A stretch of 64,000 nucleotides of DNA from Stenotrophomonas maltophilia D457 (lineage in GTDB: Bacteria > Pseudomonadota > Gammaproteobacteria > Xanthomonadales > Xanthomonadaceae): assembly GCF_000284595.1 (NCBI RefSeq), contig NC_017671.1, positions 1,273,001 to 1,337,000 of the forward strand, given 5' to 3'. The number at the start of each line of letters is the position of its first letter. Positions within the stretch are counted from its first letter, which is position 1. Positions 35,139 through 46,302 of the stretch are shown piece by piece. A model generated the notes under the pieces. It made no database searches and was not told the origin of the DNA. It saw only the letters and a program-made list of their open reading frames with translations. The position numbers were made by a program, and so were the translations under genes.

Positions 35139-36356
35139 TTACAGGCGGCCGCTGCGCATCAGCGAGTACGCCACAAGCGCAATGACCATCAGGTTCATGG
35201 CGATGATGGCGGTGCGGCCGTACATCGATTCGAACTTCCAGTTGATGCCGGTTCGCCCGCGCCGCGCCGAATCGCGCGCGATCATCGGCGCCATCACCCG
35301 CTGCAGCGTCACCAGGCACTGGTAGTTGACCACGCCCAACCCGACCGCCAGCACCGTCAGCTGCGTCCAGACCGGTGCCTGCAGCACCACAGCCAGCAGG
35401 ATCGCCAGGCACCAGAACATGCCGGTGGTGATGTTGAGGTAGAGGAAGCGGCGCACATCGGCCCGCTCTGCCGCAGTTTCGGTGTACGACATCAGGAAGC
35501 GCCCGCCGAGGTAGCTGCCGATCGCGCCACCCACCACGCCGCCGATCACCGCCCCCCAGCTTTCGGCCGGCAGCACATGCAACTGGCCCAGGGTGGCGGT
35601 CAACGAGCCCATCGCGGTTCCACCGGCAACGCTGGCGCCGCCGAGGCCGAGCTTGCTGCCGCCGATGCCGACGCCGGTGCCGAGCAGCACCGCTGCACTG
35701 GCGGTGCCGGGCGCGGCCACCAGCACCATCGACACCACGGCGGTGGCGAATGCAGCGCTCGGCGCGCTGCTGCGGGCGAATTCACCGAAGCGCTGCAGCA
35801 GGCCTTCGCGCACCAGGGCACGTGCACGCGACAGGCGCTTGCGCACGGCCGCATCGCTGAGCCCGAGCAGGTCGGCGACCTGTTGCGAGCGCTGTCCCTC
35901 GCGGTAGTACAGCAACAGCACTTCGCGGCTGTCGGCGGGCAGGGTGGAGATGATGTCCTCGGCGGCGATCTCTTCCTCCACCCGCTGCAGGCGGTCAGCC
36001 GCGCCCGGCGACGGGTCGGCGGCCATGCCCATCGCTACCTCGGCCGCCTCGCCGGTCAGCGGCCGCCCACGCTGGGCGCGCAGCCAGTCGCGGGCCAGGT
36101 TGCGGGTGATCTGCCGCAGCCAGGGCAGGAAGCTGGTCGCGCTGCGCAGCTGGTGCAGCTGCTGCCAGCCCTTCACGAAGGCCTCCTGGGCGATGTCCTC
36201 GCTGGCCTGGCGGTCGCGGGTGATGGCCAGGGCGATGGCGGTGACCGTGTTCTGGCAGGCCAGCACGATACGGCCGTAGGCGTGCTGGCAACCGCTGGCG
36301 GCGGCGGGCAGTTCGCGTTCCAGGGTCTGGTCGATCGATGCGGCGAACGTCGTCAT
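35139..36356 (-). CDS. ECF sigma factor fused to a C-terminal membrane domain
   Basis: 405 residues. Sigma2 region about 23-97 (AITRDRQASEDIAQEAFVKG then WQQLHQLRSATSFLPWLRQI) and sigma4 about 130-188 (LPADSREVLLLYYREGQRSQ, HTH VADLLGLSDAAVRKRLSRA). From about 200 onward the protein is hydrophobic, with about five helices (such as GAVIGGVVGGAIGSYLGGRF and FWCLAILLAVVLQA). The fused domain probably tethers the sigma factor to the inner membrane and may act in cis as an anti-sigma. No separate anti-sigma gene is adjacent. Start MTTFAASIDQTLEREL was chosen over an ATG 11 codons upstream by spacing to the sigma2 helix. Confidence 0.85.
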   Translation of the reverse strand: MTTFAASIDQTLERELPAAASGCQHAYGRIVLACQNTVTAIALAITRDRQASEDIAQEAFVKGWQQLHQLRSATSFLPWLRQITRNLARDWLRAQRGRPLTGEAAEVAMGMAADPSPGAADRLQRVEEEIAAEDIISTLPADSREVLLLYYREGQRSQQVADLLGLSDAAVRKRLSRARALVREGLLQRFGEFARSSAPSAAFATAVVSMVLVAAPGTASAAVLLGTGVGIGGSKLGLGGASVAGGTAMGSLTATLGQLHVLPAESWGAVIGGVVGGAIGSYLGGRFLMSYTETAAERADVRRFLYLNITTGMFWCLAILLAVVLQAPVWTQLTVLAVGLGVVNYQCLVTLQRVMAPMIARDSARRGRTGINWKFESMYGRTAIIAMNLMVIALVAYSLMRSGRL

Positions 36357-36432
36357 GGCGGCGGCTCTCCTGCTGGGATTGTGTCCCATGACGGAGCCGC
36401 GCGCCCAATGTGACCGACTTCCTGTGCTGACA

Positions 36433-36499
36433 AAAAAGGGGACGGAGGGGATTAAGTCGTTTGTGCCACAAACGACTTAATCCCCTCCGTCCCCTTTTT
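36433..36499. repeat. 67-bp near-perfect palindrome, GGGGACGGAGGGGATTAAG family (copy 3)
   Basis: 33-bp complementary arms around one central base. Centre sequence TTTGTG-C-CACAAA. It sits 76 bp upstream of the sigma-fusion gene start and 35 bp downstream of the DUF2007-like gene stop, all on the minus strand, so it may terminate the latter. Confidence 0.95.
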
Positions 36500-36534
36500 G
36501 CAGTTGCCGGCCAGCGGCGGGTACGACCCGTGGG

Positions 36535-37044
36535 TTATTTCGATGGCTGGATGCGGACCCGGACTTCTTCCTCTTCCGGTGCGGCCTGCGGGGCCGGTTG
36601 CGCCTGCTGCGGCTGGGCCTGCGGGGCAGGGGCCGGTGCTGCCGGGGCCGGGACACCGCGATGGCGCAGGCCGATCACCAGCGCCACGCCGGCGATCACC
36701 ACCAGCAGGGCGATGCGGATGCGCCAGGCCCAGCTGCGGCCGCCGCTGCCCTGTTCCGGCGTGTCGCGGAAGGCGAACTCGGCGGTCGGATGGTCGCGGC
36801 GGGTGGTGTCGAGCAGGCGCGCCTCACGCAGGATCTCGCGTGCACGCGGCTGGTCGTCGGCGCGCACGATCCATACCGCCGGGTAGGCGTTGGCGTTGCC
36901 GAGGTCGGTATAGCTGAACTGGCCGCGGCGACGGGTCTTGTACGAGCGCCCGTTGGTCACCTTGACGTCGATGCCATGCCCGCGCAGGAGCTCGGCCACG
37001 CCTTCGACGGTTTCCACGCGCTGGCTGCTGAAGATCTGGCGCAT
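36535..37044 (-). CDS. DUF2007-like N domain with a transmembrane helix
   Basis: 169 residues. The N-terminal about 75 residues (MRQIFSSQRVETVEGVAELL RG, then GHGIDVKVTNGR...) resemble the small DUF2007 putative signal-transducing domain. One helix at about 111-131 (IALLVVIAGVALVIGL) is followed by a Pro/Gln/Ala-rich tail ending in acidic EEEEVRVRIQPSK. Relatives in xanthomonads carry the loose label pathogenicity-like protein, which says nothing specific. It starts 4 bp after the tesB stop, so the two are probably cotranscribed. Confidence 0.65.
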   Translation of the reverse strand: MRQIFSSQRVETVEGVAELLRGHGIDVKVTNGRSYKTRRRGQFSYTDLGNANAYPAVWIVRADDQPRAREILREARLLDTTRRDHPTAEFAFRDTPEQGSGGRSWAWRIRIALLVVIAGVALVIGLRHRGVPAPAAPAPAPQAQPQQAQPAPQAAPEEEEVRVRIQPSK

Positions 37045-37048
37045 GGGT

Positions 37049-37969
37049 TTACTCCTTGGCCGGCACGGCGGCCGCGGCAGCCTGGTCGGGAACCACGCGG
37101 ATCAGGCCCTCCTGCGCGGTGCTGGCCACCAGCACACCATTGCGGGTGAAGAACTGGCCGCGGGCCAGGCCGCGCGAATCCTGCGCGCTGGGGCTGTCCA
37201 GCGAGTACAGCAGCCAGTCGTCGGCACGGAACGGGCGGTGGAACCAGATCGCGTGGTCGAGCGAGGCCATCTGCACGTGCGGGTGGTAGTAGCTGATGCC
37301 ATGCGGGAACGTCGCCGTGCCCAGCAGGTGGAAGTCCGAGGCATAGGCCAGCAGGGCCTGGTGCAGTTCCGGAGCATCGCCGACCGGCTCGCTCAGGCGC
37401 AGCCACACCTGGTGGTAGGGCGGGCGCTTGGGCGGGTTCAGTTCGTCGCGCGGGTAGACGTGGCGGAATTCGAACGGGCCGCCGCGCGACAGCCAGCGCT
37501 GCACCTTGATCGGCAGACGCTCCAGCACTTCGGCCGGCAGCGGCCGGTTCGGTTCGATGTCTTCCGGCTGCGGCACTTCGGGCATCTTGTGCTGGTGCTC
37601 GGCGCCGGTCTCGGCCTGCTGGAACGATGCCGCGCAGAAGAAGATCACCTTGCCGTGCTGGATCGCTGTGACCCGGCGCACCGAGAAGCTGCCGCCGTCG
37701 CGGGTACGGTCCACGTCGTAGACGATCGGGTGGTCGATGTTGCCGGCGCGCAGGAAATAGGCGTGCAGCGAGTGCACGTGGCGGCCGTTGTCGACCGTGG
37801 CCTGTGCCGCGGCCAGCGCCTGGCCCAGCACCTGCCCGCCGAACACGTACTTGGTGCCGATGTCGCGGCTCTGCCCGCGGAACAGGTTGTCCTCCAGCCG
37901 CTCCAGCGTGAGCAGGTCGATCAGCTCGGAGACGACGGGTTCGGGCGTGTCGTTCAAGGGGGCGGCCAC
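37049..37969 (-). CDS. tesB: Acyl-CoA thioesterase II (TesB)
   Basis: 306 residues with a double hotdog fold that hydrolyses medium/long-chain acyl-CoA to free fatty acid and CoA. Conserved segments: ELIDLLTLERLEDNLFRGQS at the N terminus, VFGGQVLGQALAAAQATV, DGGSFSVRRVTAIQHGKVIF and the C-terminal SLDHAIWFHRPFRADDWLLY with LARGQFFTRNGVLVASTAQE. Start is a GTG; no ATG is suitable. A 41-bp palindrome lies 33 bp upstream. Confidence 0.93.
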   Translation of the reverse strand: MAAPLNDTPEPVVSELIDLLTLERLEDNLFRGQSRDIGTKYVFGGQVLGQALAAAQATVDNGRHVHSLHAYFLRAGNIDHPIVYDVDRTRDGGSFSVRRVTAIQHGKVIFFCAASFQQAETGAEHQHKMPEVPQPEDIEPNRPLPAEVLERLPIKVQRWLSRGGPFEFRHVYPRDELNPPKRPPYHQVWLRLSEPVGDAPELHQALLAYASDFHLLGTATFPHGISYYHPHVQMASLDHAIWFHRPFRADDWLLYSLDSPSAQDSRGLARGQFFTRNGVLVASTAQEGLIRVVPDQAAAAAVPAKE

Positions 37970-38001
37970 AGCAGTGAAAGAGGGCCTGATTATACCGGTC
38001 A

Positions 38002-38042
38002 GGGGTCAGATCCCTTTCGCCCGGCGAAAGGGATCTGACCCC
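38002..38042. repeat. 41-bp perfect palindrome, GGGGTCAGATCCC family
   Basis: Arms GGGGTCAGATCCCTTTCGCC and the exact complement around one central base. Between the tesB start and the crotonase stop, both on the minus strand. Confidence 0.9.
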
Positions 38043-38056
38043 GGGCGGGGCAACCG

Positions 38057-38833
38057 CTATTTGCCCAGCCGGGCTACCAGGGCCTGCAGGGCGTTCTGTG
38101 CGTCCGGGGCGAACCAGGCCTCGACGAAACGGTCGAGCTGGATCAGGTCCGGCTGCAGCGCCACGTGCAGGTCGGCGCGGGCGATGGCGCGGGTCAGCAG
38201 CATCGGCTGGCGCGGCTGCCTGAGCAGGTCCTGCAGCCAGGCAATCGCGCGTGCCACCACCAGGTCCCCCTCTGCCAGCTCATCCACCAGGCCGATCTGC
38301 ACCGCCTGTTCGGCCGGTACCAGCGAACCGGTGGTCAGCAGCACGCCGGCGCGGTGCACGCCCACCGCACGGCGCAGCAGTCGCTGGATGCCCTCCGGCG
38401 CGATCAGGCCCACCTGCACCTCGTTCAGGCCGATGGCATATGGCCGCGACGGATCGGCGCTGCGGGCCATCACCCGGTAGTCGCAGCACAGGGCCAGCAC
38501 GCAGCCGCCCGCCGGGGCGTGGCCGGTGATCGCCGCGACCACCGGGATGCGGCTCTCGGCCAGCGTGCGTACGGCGCCAAAGAAGGCGTTCCAGGTGTCC
38601 AGCAGCTTGTGCTTGTCATCGCCATGCGAGAGCAGGTGCGGCACGTCCATGCCGCCGGTGAAGATGCGCTCGCTGCCCGACAGCACGATGCCGTGCGCGT
38701 CTTCGGCCATGGCCAGCTCGATGGCATGGATCAACTGCCGGCACAGGTCGGTGTCCAGTGCGTTGACCGGCGGCCGCGCCAGGCGCAGTTCGCGGATGGG
38801 GCCATGGTTGATCACCTCGATGAGCGTCGTCAT
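38057..38833 (-). CDS. Enoyl-CoA hydratase/isomerase family protein
   Basis: 258 residues, crotonase fold. Oxyanion-hole segments SERIFTGGMDVPHLL and GHAPAGGCVLALCCDYRVMA are present, followed by GLNEVQVGLIAPEGIQRLLR. The position of the canonical hydratase Glu pair is only partly conserved (Glu in NEVQ and PEGIQ), so specific activity (hydratase, isomerase or thioesterase) is open. Start at MTTLIEVINHG; divergent from the copper chaperone 34 bp away. Confidence 0.85.
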   Translation of the reverse strand: MTTLIEVINHGPIRELRLARPPVNALDTDLCRQLIHAIELAMAEDAHGIVLSGSERIFTGGMDVPHLLSHGDDKHKLLDTWNAFFGAVRTLAESRIPVVAAITGHAPAGGCVLALCCDYRVMARSADPSRPYAIGLNEVQVGLIAPEGIQRLLRRAVGVHRAGVLLTTGSLVPAEQAVQIGLVDELAEGDLVVARAIAWLQDLLRQPRQPMLLTRAIARADLHVALQPDLIQLDRFVEAWFAPDAQNALQALVARLGK

Positions 38834-38867
38834 GCTGCGGTCTCGTTGCGAAGAAGGAACCTGGGCG

Positions 38868-39314
38868 ATGATAACCAAACCATTCGTTGGCGTACTGTGG
38901 CTTCTGTGTGCGGCCGCAGCATCGGCCTCGGCGGCGGAATCGGGCTGCGTCACGGTGGATCAGGGCTGGGCGCGGTTGCCACCGAATCCGGCAATGCCGA
39001 TGACCGCTGGCTACGGCGTCATCCACAACGGCTGCGGCAAGGCGGTGGTGATCACCGGCGCGACCAGCAGCAGTTTCAATGATGTGTCGCTGCACGAAAC
39101 CACGATCACGGATGGGGTCAGCCGGATGCGCGCGATCGAGCGCCTGCCGCTGGCGCCGGGTGCACGTGCCGAGCTCAAGCCCGGTGGCCTGCACCTGATG
39201 CTGATGCAGGGCAAGGGCGCGCTGAAGGAGGGGCAGGCGGTGCCGCTACGGCTGCAGCTGGAAGGCGGCGGCGAAGCGAGTGCGACGCTGGCCGTACGCA
39301 AGGCTGCGCCGTAG
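38868..39314 (+). CDS. PCu(A)C-type periplasmic copper chaperone
   Basis: 148 residues with signal peptide (MITKPFVGVLWLLCAAAASA, cleavage near SAA-E). It contains the complete Cu(I) site H-x10-M-x21-H-x-M: His76, Met87, His109, Met111, with exact spacing. These proteins deliver Cu(I) to the CuA centre of cytochrome oxidase. The usual partner Sco is not adjacent. A pair of REP hairpins follows 8 bp after the stop. Confidence 0.93.
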   Translation: MITKPFVGVLWLLCAAAASASAAESGCVTVDQGWARLPPNPAMPMTAGYGVIHNGCGKAVVITGATSSSFNDVSLHETTITDGVSRMRAIERLPLAPGARAELKPGGLHLMLMQGKGALKEGQAVPLRLQLEGGGEASATLAVRKAAP

Positions 39315-39321
39315 CGGGATG

Positions 39322-39377
39322 GTCGTGCCGGCCGCTGGCCGGCAGCACAGGAAATGCTGGCCAGCGGCCGGCACTAC
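39322..39377. repeat. REP-like inverted pair
   Basis: TGCCGGCC/GGCCGGCA hairpin headed by GTCG, a short spacer, then the mirror copy GCTGGCCAGCGGCCGG ending CACTAC (GTAG on the minus strand). Between the copper chaperone and a convergent gene. Confidence 0.8.
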
Positions 39378-39386
39378 CGCAGGGCC

Positions 39387-40112
39387 TTACGACCAGTCGT
39401 ACGAGAACAGCACGGTGCGGCTTTCCGGCTCGTACAGCATCACGATCGCATCGGCGCCGGTGGCGCACCAGTTGTAGCCGGCTACGCCGGCCACGGCGAA
39501 GAACTTGTTGCCGTTGCGGGTGATGATCACCGTTTCGGCATCGTCCGCAGCGTTTGGGTCATCGGCAGCGTCGGTGAAGCCCAGTTCGAAGGCCGCGGGA
39601 ATCTCCGCGGTCTCGGTCCAGTTGCCGAAGCCTATAGGCCCGCCCAGCGTATCCAGGTAGTCGCGTTCGCTGGCCTCACCCTTGCCGTAGCGCGAGTAGC
39701 AGGCGAGACGGCCGTGCGCGGCATGGTAATCGCGGGCCTTGGCGTAGCTGTCGCGCATCTGCGCGATGTGCTCCTGCGCATCCTTGTCCTGCACCGCCTC
39801 GCCGATGAAATAGCCCTCATTGCCGAGGAAGCGCATCTCGTTGCCGGCGGTCAGTTCGAAGGCGATCCAGTTGGTGCCGGTGAAATCGTTGTGGTGTTCT
39901 TCGGTGGTCTCGCCGATGCAGCCGTCGTACGGCTCGATCGGGCACAGCATTGTCGCCACCTGGCCGGCCAGCTCCGGCCGCAGCACGCCCAAGTCGATCT
40001 TCAGCAGCGGCAGCAGGTGCTGGCCGAGCCAGGCCTGGTCGGCGGGAAAGACGTCGGTGGGGAAGGGGACCATGCCGGGCAGCAGGTCGCGCAGTTCAGT
40101 CTGGTGGATCAT
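39387..40112 (-). CDS. Uncharacterised cytoplasmic protein
   Basis: 241 residues, no signal peptide or membrane helix, acidic overall (many Asp/Glu such as TDAADDPNAADDAETVIITR). Internal features are a CPIEPYDGCIGETTEEHH Cys/His-containing stretch and a C-terminal ATGADAIVMLYEPESRTVLF that ends FSYDWS. I do not recognise a family. Codon use and GC match neighbours, so it is probably a real gene. It is followed by a REP pair and preceded by another. Confidence 0.6.
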   Translation of the reverse strand: MIHQTELRDLLPGMVPFPTDVFPADQAWLGQHLLPLLKIDLGVLRPELAGQVATMLCPIEPYDGCIGETTEEHHNDFTGTNWIAFELTAGNEMRFLGNEGYFIGEAVQDKDAQEHIAQMRDSYAKARDYHAAHGRLACYSRYGKGEASERDYLDTLGGPIGFGNWTETAEIPAAFELGFTDAADDPNAADDAETVIITRNGNKFFAVAGVAGYNWCATGADAIVMLYEPESRTVLFSYDWS

Positions 40113-40134
40113 GTCAGTCCATTGAATGGGATCG

Positions 40135-40200
40135 GTAGTGCCGGCCGCTGGCCGGCAACCTCATTGCAGCCAAAGCGTGCCGACCAAGGTCGGCACCTAC
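40135..40200. repeat. REP-like inverted pair
   Basis: GTAG-headed TGCCGGCC/GGCCGGCA hairpin, then GTGCCGACC/GGTCGGCAC ending CTAC. The two halves use different stem sequences, yet share the GTAG/CTAC ends. Lies between the 241-residue hypothetical and the thioesterase. Confidence 0.8.
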
Positions 40201-40209
40201 CAGGGCGCG

Positions 40210-40616
40210 TCAAGTGGAGGCGCTGCGGATCGCCTCCGGCAGCGGCGCGCTCTTGCCGGTCTGCGTATCCATCCACACCACCACCACGTTGCCGTCGGAA
40301 TACAGCTTCGACGCGTCGTGCTGGTCGACGATGCGGTGGCCGATGGTCACGCTGCTGTTGCCCAGGCGCTCGACGAACAGCTCGACCAGTATGTCGTTGG
40401 GCCACACGATCGGCAGCCGGTAATTGACGTTGGTCGCGGCCACCACCGGTGCGATGCGGTCGGTCATCGATACGCCGTCCACGCCCAGCATCCAGCGCAC
40501 GCGCGCTTCTTCCAGGTAGGAAATGTACTTGGCGTTGTTGACGTGGCCCATGCTGTCCATGTCACGCCAGCGCACGCTGATCGGGATGCGGGCCAGGATC
40601 TTGTGTTCGCTGCTCA

Positions 40617-40617
<1 letters not shown>
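40210..40617 (-). CDS. 4-hydroxybenzoyl-CoA-type acyl-CoA thioesterase
   Basis: 135 residues, single hotdog domain (YbgC/FadM-like). The catalytic signature VRWRDMDSMGHVNNAKYISY contains the Asp-x-x-x-H-x-N active-site pattern. Substrate probably a short or medium acyl-CoA. The ATG overlaps the uvrA stop by one base, suggesting coupled expression with uvrA although the functions are unrelated. Confidence 0.9.
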
Positions 40618-43610
<2,993 letters not shown>

Positions 43611-43721
43611 GGGGGATCCGGTTGTGGGGGCGTTGGCTGGGTGCCGGGCCAGCAGGGAACGGCAATCGGTCAGCCTACCGAGGTGACCAGATGGGGGCAA
43701 TGGGCGACAATGCCAGCCCGA

Positions 43722-43740
43722 TGTCTCATCTGGTGAGACA
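43722..43740. promoter_or_regulatory. Inverted repeat upstream of uvrA
   Basis: TGTCTCA-N5-TGAGACA, 7-bp perfect arms, about 110-130 bp upstream of the uvrA start. It does not match the LexA consensus I know for xanthomonads, so the regulator is unassigned. The remaining bases of this 317-bp gap hold a 41-bp palindrome and the rplU promoter; no gene is seen. Confidence 0.35.
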
Positions 43741-43753
43741 GGCCGTCAGGCAG

Positions 43754-43794
43754 GGGTCAGATCCCTTTTCACGGGGTGAAAAGGGATCTGACCC
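43754..43794. repeat. 41-bp palindrome, GGGGTCAGATCCC family
   Basis: 19-bp perfect arms GGGTCAGATCCCTTTTCAC with a 3-nt GGG loop. Unlike the others it lies between two divergent promoters (uvrA and rplU). Confidence 0.9.
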
Positions 43795-43832
43795 GTTCCG
43801 GAGCCGTCCCCCCGCGGCGTTCGGGGGTTGAC

Positions 43833-43862
43833 TTGACCCGCGCCCGCTGATCTGCGTACAAT
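43833..43862 (+). promoter_or_regulatory. Sigma70 promoter of rplU-rpmA
   Basis: TTGACC, 18-bp spacer, TACAAT, about 65 bp upstream of rplU; an alternative overlapping TTGACT lies 5 bp earlier. Near-consensus, as expected for a ribosomal-protein operon. Confidence 0.8.
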
Positions 43863-43927
43863 TCCGCTCCTGTCCGCCCTCGATGGCGGCAGCTCAGACC
43901 ACAATAACTACAGAGGAAGGCCTGGTC

Positions 43928-44236
43928 ATGTACGCAGTACTGGTCACCGGCGGTAAGCAATACCGCGTGGCGCAGGGCGAAAAGCTCCGCATTGAAAAGC
44001 TCGAAGTCGAAGTCGGCAGCGAGATCAAGTTTGACAACATCCTGATGCTGGGTGACAGCGACGGCGTGAAGCTGGGCGATGCGCTGAAGGGCGCTGCCGT
44101 CACCGCCAAGGTCCTGTCCCAGGGTCGTGCTGACAAGGTCCGGATCATCAAGTTCCGTCGCCGCAAGCACCACATGAAGCGTCAGGGTCACCGTCAGTAC
44201 TACACCGAAATCGAGATCACCGGCATCGCCGGCTAA
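43928..44236 (+). CDS. rplU: 50S ribosomal protein L21
   Basis: 102 residues, [20 protein letters not shown] to ...[16 protein letters not shown], matching L21 throughout including the basic [15 protein letters not shown] rRNA-binding stretch. It binds 23S rRNA in the large subunit. First gene of rplU-rpmA, with a near-consensus promoter and a GGAAGG RBS. A 15-codon upstream extension is non-family sequence. Confidence 0.98.
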   Translation: MYAVLVTGGKQYRVAQGEKLRIEKLEVEVGSEIKFDNILMLGDSDGVKLGDALKGAAVTAKVLSQGRADKVRIIKFRRRKHHMKRQGHRQYYTEIEITGIAG

Positions 44237-44254
44237 GCATCAGGAGAAGCAGTC

Positions 44255-44518
44255 ATGGCACATAAAAAGGGCGTAGGCTCCTCGCGCAACGGTCGCGACT
44301 CCAACCCGAAGTACCTGGGCGTCAAGATCTTCGGCGGCCAGGCCATCGAAGCCGGCAACATCATCGTGCGTCAGCGCGGCACCCAGTTCCACCCGGGCAC
44401 CGGCGTTGGCCTGGGCCGTGACCACACCCTGTTCGCCCTCGTGGACGGCAAGGTGGAGTTCTCGGTCAAGGGCGCCAAGAAGCGTCGCACCGTCAGCATC
44501 GTCTCGGCCGACGCCTGA
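44255..44518 (+). CDS. rpmA: 50S ribosomal protein L27
   Basis: 87 residues: [20 protein letters not shown] and [20 protein letters not shown] are the conserved L27 core near the peptidyl-transferase centre. It has the short N terminus of proteobacterial L27 (no Firmicutes-style cleaved extension). 18 bp after rplU, RBS AGGAG. Confidence 0.98.
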   Translation: MAHKKGVGSSRNGRDSNPKYLGVKIFGGQAIEAGNIIVRQRGTQFHPGTGVGLGRDHTLFALVDGKVEFSVKGAKKRRTVSIVSADA

Positions 44519-44583
44519 TCCAGGCATCGCCGGCACCCGTGCCGCGGCATGGCCGTGCTGGATGAAGAGCACGCTGCATGGAG

Positions 44584-44610
44584 AGCCCCGCTTCGGCGGG
44601 GCTTTTCGTT
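44584..44610 (+). terminator. Terminator after rplU-rpmA
   Basis: AGCCCCGC/GCGGGGCT stem with a TTCG tetraloop followed by TTTCGTT, separating the ribosomal genes from obgE. Confidence 0.85.
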
Positions 44611-44618
44611 AGAGTTGA

Positions 44619-45764
<1,146 letters not shown>

Positions 45765-45786
45765 ATGCCGTTGTGGTTCCATGCGG

Positions 45787-45812
45787 AAAACCCGGCTTCG
45801 GCCGGGTTTTTC
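45787..45812 (+). terminator. Terminator of obgE
   Basis: AAAACCCGGC/GCCGGGTTTT stem with a TTCG tetraloop and further T residues. Confidence 0.9.
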
Positions 45813-45817
45813 ATTTG

Positions 45818-45840
45818 GTAGTGCCGGCCGCTGGCCGGCA
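45818..45840. repeat. Single SMAG/REP-like hairpin
   Basis: GTAG head plus TGCCGGCC/GGCCGGCA stem, a solo copy squeezed between two terminators in the obgE-rpsT intergenic region. Confidence 0.8.
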
Positions 45841-45862
45841 ATCCCGGTGAACCGCAGGCAAC

Positions 45863-45889
45863 AAAAAACCCGGCCGCGGCCGGGCTTTT
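45863..45889 (-). terminator. Terminator of rpsT
   Basis: On the minus strand AAAAGCCCGGCC pairs with GGCCGGGTTTTTT; the T tract is best in the rpsT direction, about 40 bp after its stop. Confidence 0.8.
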
Positions 45890-45930
45890 GTCTGCTGCCC
45901 AACCCCGAAGGGCAGGGCGGCAACGCCGGA

Positions 45931-46200
45931 TCAGGCGGCCTTGAGGGCCTTGATGCGGTCGTTCAGGCGGCTCTTGTGGCGAGCAGCCTTGTTCTTGTGG
46001 ATCAGGCCACGCGCGCTGAAGCGATCCAGGATCGGCTGGGCAACGGCGAAGGCGGCTTCGGCGCCGGCGGCATCGTTGGCGTCCAGCGCCTTGATCACTT
46101 TCTTGACAGCGGTGCGCAGCATCGAGCGCTGAGCCACGTTGCGCGCGTTGCGCACGACGGTCTGCTTGGCGCGCTTCTTGGCGGACTTGATATTGGCCAC
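45931..46200 (-). CDS. rpsT: 30S ribosomal protein S20
   Basis: 89 residues, [20 protein letters not shown] to [16 protein letters not shown]: the usual basic three-helix S20. It binds 16S rRNA at the base of the small subunit. It is divergent from murJ across about 100 bp containing a TAGTATGAT extended -10-like element on the murJ side. Confidence 0.98.
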   Translation of the reverse strand: MANIKSAKKRAKQTVVRNARNVAQRSMLRTAVKKVIKALDANDAAGAEAAFAVAQPILDRFSARGLIHKNKAARHKSRLNDRIKALKAA

Positions 46201-46302
46201 GGTGGTGGTTTCCTGAAAAAATCGGTGTTATGGGAACAGCAAGCTAGCTAGTATGATGGCCCGAGAAATGCACGTCAAGTCGATTGTCAAGAGGGACGCT
46301 GA

